Source of the DNA: Legionella genomosp. 1
GTDB taxonomy: Bacteria > Pseudomonadota > Gammaproteobacteria > UBA6186 > Azoamicaceae
NCBI GenBank assembly: GCA_945878715.1
Contig: CAMCTX010000007.1
Location: 1 to 44,905 of the forward strand
Length of the DNA: 44,905 nt
Direction: 5' to 3'
Shown here: positions 42,225 through 44,905 of the stretch, in pieces
Position numbering within the stretch: position 1 is the stretch's first letter
Layout of the letters: every line of letters begins with the position of its first letter
The notes under the pieces: model-generated
The model's database searches: none
What the model saw: the letters and a program-made list of their open reading frames with translations, nothing else
Told to the model about the DNA's origin: nothing
Position numbers and translations under genes: made by a program

Positions 42225-43220
42225 ATGAATAATCAAACACACATTTTAAAATGGGGAACCGATTATCTGCTTTCAAAGGGATACTCCATAGAACATCCGC
42301 CCGAGGTCGTGCTTTCAACCGCGTGGTCTACTGTGATCCGATTTTTAACCTCAACAGGTAATGTTTATTTAAAGCAAAGTCCCCCCGCTATCTTTTTATC
42401 CTCAGAGCCTAAAATTATTCAGCGATTGTTCCAGCAATTTCATGCCAGTGTGCCGTTTGTGATAGCTCGAAACGATGATTTACATTGTTTTCTAATGAAA
42501 GATGCTGGAAAACCTTTGCGTGCAATGCTTAAGACTGAATTCAACCCAGATCTGTTGTGCCAAGCCATTAAGCAATATGCCGCGATCCAACGCCAAACGG
42601 AAGATCATATAGAAACGTTTCTTAAACTGGGTGTTCCCGATTGGCGATTAGCTAAACTGCCTATGCTTTATGATCAAATGATTAACCAAAGCAATTTTCT
42701 AAAAGCAGAGGGACTAAGCGACAAAGAGTTACAAATATTGCAGGACCTAAGCCCCCAATTTTTAGCCCAATGCAGATTATTATCTAACTATGGGATCCCC
42801 GAAACAGTGGGTTATCACGATTTTCAAGATAATAATGTTCTTATCGATCCAAACACTAAAAAAATGACATTCGTTGATTGGGCTGAGACTGCCATCATCC
42901 ATCCATTTTTTTCTTTATATAATTGCTTGAGCCAATCGATCACGCATCATGGCGTAAAAGAGGCTGATCAAACCTACCTAAAACTTCAAGATGCTTCTTT
43001 CGAAAATTGGTTGGGATTAGCGACAAAGAAGGAGTTATTAGAAGTATTTATTTTAGCTAAACACTTAAGGAGTATTTATTGCGTACTGGCTTATTATCAG
43101 TTCATGATGAGCGTGGGTCTGCAAGCCTACCAATCTTATTATGCCAATAGGCCTAGCCAAATCATGAAGTGTTTGAGAGAATATATCGAGGGCTCCCGAA
43201 CTATTAAAAAGGGGCCCTAA
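42225..43220 (+). CDS. APH-fold phosphotransferase
   Basis: The 331-aa protein is an aminoglycoside-phosphotransferase-family (choline-kinase-like) kinase. Visible elements are Lys50 after NVYL, the catalytic loop VGYHDFQDNNVLID (His198, Asp199, Asn204) and the metal-binding VDWAE (Asp218). Substrates in this family are small molecules (sugars, choline, antibiotics), and none can be assigned. The ATG at 42225 has GAGG nine bases upstream. With no terminator after hipA and one strong terminator after this gene, it may be co-transcribed with hipBA. Confidence 0.82.
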   Translation: MNNQTHILKWGTDYLLSKGYSIEHPPEVVLSTAWSTVIRFLTSTGNVYLKQSPPAIFLSSEPKIIQRLFQQFHASVPFVIARNDDLHCFLMKDAGKPLRAMLKTEFNPDLLCQAIKQYAAIQRQTEDHIETFLKLGVPDWRLAKLPMLYDQMINQSNFLKAEGLSDKELQILQDLSPQFLAQCRLLSNYGIPETVGYHDFQDNNVLIDPNTKKMTFVDWAETAIIHPFFSLYNCLSQSITHHGVKEADQTYLKLQDASFENWLGLATKKELLEVFILAKHLRSIYCVLAYYQFMMSVGLQAYQSYYANRPSQIMKCLREYIEGSRTIKKGP

Positions 43221-43231
43221 AGCCCCTTTTT
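43206..43231. terminator. Bidirectional rho-independent terminator
   Basis: AAAAAGGGGC (43206-43215) and GCCCCTTTTT (43222-43231) are perfectly complementary around CCTAAA. The T-tract on both strands suits the convergent APH-fold kinase and pyrophosphatase genes. Confidence 0.92.
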
Positions 43232-43247
43232 AATGCGCCCGCCGCAA

Positions 43248-44905
43248 TTATGCGAAGCGTGCCACCATCGCCAGTAGCAATAAAGCCACAATGTTGATGA
43301 TCTTGATCATCGGATTAATGGCAGGGCCTGCGGTGTCTTTGTAGGGATCGCCCACGGTATCGCCGGTAATCGCCGCTTTATGCGCCTCCGATCCTTTGCC
43401 CCCACAATGACCATCTTCGATATATTTCTTAGCATTATCCCAAGCCCCACCACCCGAGGTCATGGAAATGGCCACAAATAAACCAGTAACAATCGTGCCG
43501 AGGATCATCGCGCCCACCGCGGTAAAAGCCGCTGTTTGTGTGGCAACCGCACACAGGACTGCATAGAGCACAATGGGTGCCAACACAGGCAACAGCGACG
43601 GGATAATCATCTCGCGAATGGCAACCCGTGTGAGCAGATCGACCGCCACACCATATTCAGGTTTGGCCGTGCCTTCCATAATGCCTTTAATTTCCTTAAA
43701 TTGGCGTCGTACTTCCATAACGACTTGGCTGCCTGCACGTCCTACCGCCATCATGCCGAAGGAAGAGAACCAATAGGGCAGCAAGCCGCCTAGAAAGAGT
43801 CCCACCATCACATAAGGATCTTGTAGGCTAAAGGGGAAATCTAAATCGGGAAAATAATGCTGTAGATCTTCCGTATACGTTGCAAAAAGCACCAACGCTG
43901 CAAGGGCTGCAGAACCAATGGCATAACCTTTGGTAATGGCCTTGGTGGTGTTTCCAACGGCATCTAAAGCATCGGTGACCACACGCACTTTATGATCAAG
44001 CTTAGACATTTCTGCAATACCACCGGCATTGTCGGTCACAGGACCATAGGCATCTAAAGCTACAATGGTGCCGGCTAAGGCCAGCATGGTGGTGGCTGCC
44101 AATGAAATACCAAATAATCCTGCGTAGTGATACGTAATCAGGATCCCGCCACTGATCACAAAAATGGGCAGCACTGTGGCTTCCATGGAGATGGCCAAGC
44201 CCCGAATAATATTCGTGGCATGTCCGGTAAGAGAGGCCTCTGCAATGCTGCGTACGGGCCTAAAACGGGTGGAAGTGTAGTACTCGGTGATCCACACCAG
44301 CAGTCCCGTAATGACAAGCCCCGCAAAGGCACACAGGCAGAGATCGAAGCCTGACAAACGCTGTGTACCCACTTCAATGATGCTATCCAAACCAATCATC
44401 CACTCGGTGAGTCCTACAATACCGATGGCAGAGAGAATGGAGGTTGCCAGCAAGCCTTTGTAGAGGGCGGCCATAATATTGTTGGAAGCACCTAAGCGTA
44501 CAAAGAAAGTACCTAAGATAGAACCAAAAATACACACAGCACCAATGCCTAAAGGATAGAGCATCAGCGTTTCTTTTAAATGGTCTGAGACTAAGATCCC
44601 AGCCAGTACGATGCTGGCGACCATGGTGACCGCGTAGGTTTCAAAGAGATCGGCTGCCATACCTGCACAATCCCCTACATTATCGCCCACGTTATCGGCA
44701 ATCACCGCAGGGTTACGGGGATCATCTTCAGGGATCCCGGCTTCTAATTTACCCACCAGATCGGCGCCTACATCGGCACCTTTGGTAAAAATACCGCCGC
44801 CCAAGCGTGCAAAAATAGAAATAAGAGAAGCCCCAAAACTTAAGGAAACCAAAGCCTCTGTTAAAACACGTTGTGGTAAGAAGAGTTCTTTTAAGAAAAA
44901 GTAAT
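43248..44905 (-). CDS. hppA: K(+)-independent H(+)-pumping membrane pyrophosphatase (partial)
   Basis: HppA uses pyrophosphate to pump protons out of the cytosol. The reading frame is open to the window end, so the N-terminus is missing. Typical motifs are [60 protein letters not shown] and [22 protein letters not shown]. The block [16 protein letters not shown] carries Lys where K(+)-dependent enzymes have Ala, indicating the K(+)-independent type. The gene is the usual many-helix protein and shares a terminator with the convergent kinase gene. Confidence 0.96.
   Translation of the reverse strand, partial: YFFLKELFLPQRVLTEALVSLSFGASLISIFARLGGGIFTKGADVGADLVGKLEAGIPEDDPRNPAVIADNVGDNVGDCAGMAADLFETYAVTMVASIVLAGILVSDHLKETLMLYPLGIGAVCIFGSILGTFFVRLGASNNIMAALYKGLLATSILSAIGIVGLTEWMIGLDSIIEVGTQRLSGFDLCLCAFAGLVITGLLVWITEYYTSTRFRPVRSIAEASLTGHATNIIRGLAISMEATVLPIFVISGGILITYHYAGLFGISLAATTMLALAGTIVALDAYGPVTDNAGGIAEMSKLDHKVRVVTDALDAVGNTTKAITKGYAIGSAALAALVLFATYTEDLQHYFPDLDFPFSLQDPYVMVGLFLGGLLPYWFSSFGMMAVGRAGSQVVMEVRRQFKEIKGIMEGTAKPEYGVAVDLLTRVAIREMIIPSLLPVLAPIVLYAVLCAVATQTAAFTAVGAMILGTIVTGLFVAISMTSGGGAWDNAKKYIEDGHCGGKGSEAHKAAITGDTVGDPYKDTAGPAINPMIKIINIVALLLLAMVARFA

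Noticed and set aside
42225-43220. Antibiotic-resistance aminoglycoside phosphotransferase
   Set aside because: The fold matches but nothing indicates aminoglycosides as substrate; many family members act on ordinary metabolites.

Overview
The window is chromosomal DNA of a Gram-negative bacterium, almost certainly a gammaproteobacterium. Supporting signs are the mutY-yggX pair, the ftsN-hslV-hslU order, tandem AsmA proteins, a complete heptose/Kdo lipopolysaccharide core gene set, TolC with an RND pump next to nudF, and rimK with its protease partner. The moderate GC content and the many small toxin-antitoxin and DUF4143/DUF234-type ATPase genes would suit a host-associated lineage such as Legionellales/Coxiellaceae, but that placement is inference. 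No phage, transposase, rRNA or CRISPR array was seen.

Layout. 1-2649 (minus): a secreted protein of unknown function followed by an M3-family oligopeptidase that is frameshifted and runs off the window. 2650-7060: an accessory, AT-richer stretch with two AbiE-like (type IV toxin-antitoxin) units. The first has an AbiEi regulator translationally coupled to a PhzG-like flavin oxidase where the nucleotidyltransferase toxin would be expected. The second is a canonical antitoxin plus AbiEii nucleotidyltransferase pair, flanked by a 14-bp direct repeat and lying beside a tRNA-Phe gene. 7061-12277 (minus): tRNA-Phe, yggX, mutY and two asmA-family genes. 12475-13140: an alpha/beta hydrolase. 13135-19178 (minus): a tightly packed run ftsN-like, hslV, hslU, hemC, hemD, hemX, hemY, mostly joined by 4-bp ATGA overlaps, with a shortened hemY at the end. 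19373-20784: qmcA-like SPFH protein and NfeD. 20874-28685: methyltransferase, waaF, waaC, an O-antigen-ligase-like gene, a family-2 glycosyltransferase, hldE, a HicB remnant and waaA, i.e. heptose activation and inner-core assembly. 28665-34711: tolC-like gene divergent from an RND adaptor and pump, then nudF. 34710-43220: a second accessory stretch with two AAA+ ATPases carrying nuclease-like C-termini, a RimK/RimB pair, a small outer-membrane barrel, a RelB/RelE-type pair, HipB/HipA and an APH-fold kinase. 43248-44905 (minus): an H+-pumping pyrophosphatase, cut by the window end.

Most interesting signals: (i) the AbiEi/PhzG-like coupled pair with its own operator-like repeats; (ii) an RND adaptor that lacks the alpha-helical hairpin normally used to meet TolC; (iii) HipBA followed by an APH-fold kinase closed by one shared terminator; (iv) a RimK homologue that has lost a metal-ligand glutamate; (v) hslVU and hemCDXY in one overlapping operon; (vi) paired palindromic and direct repeats in front of the two ATPase genes.

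All assignments come from reading motifs and gene order by eye. No database search was run, so family names for the housekeeping genes are firm but those for accessory genes are weaker.
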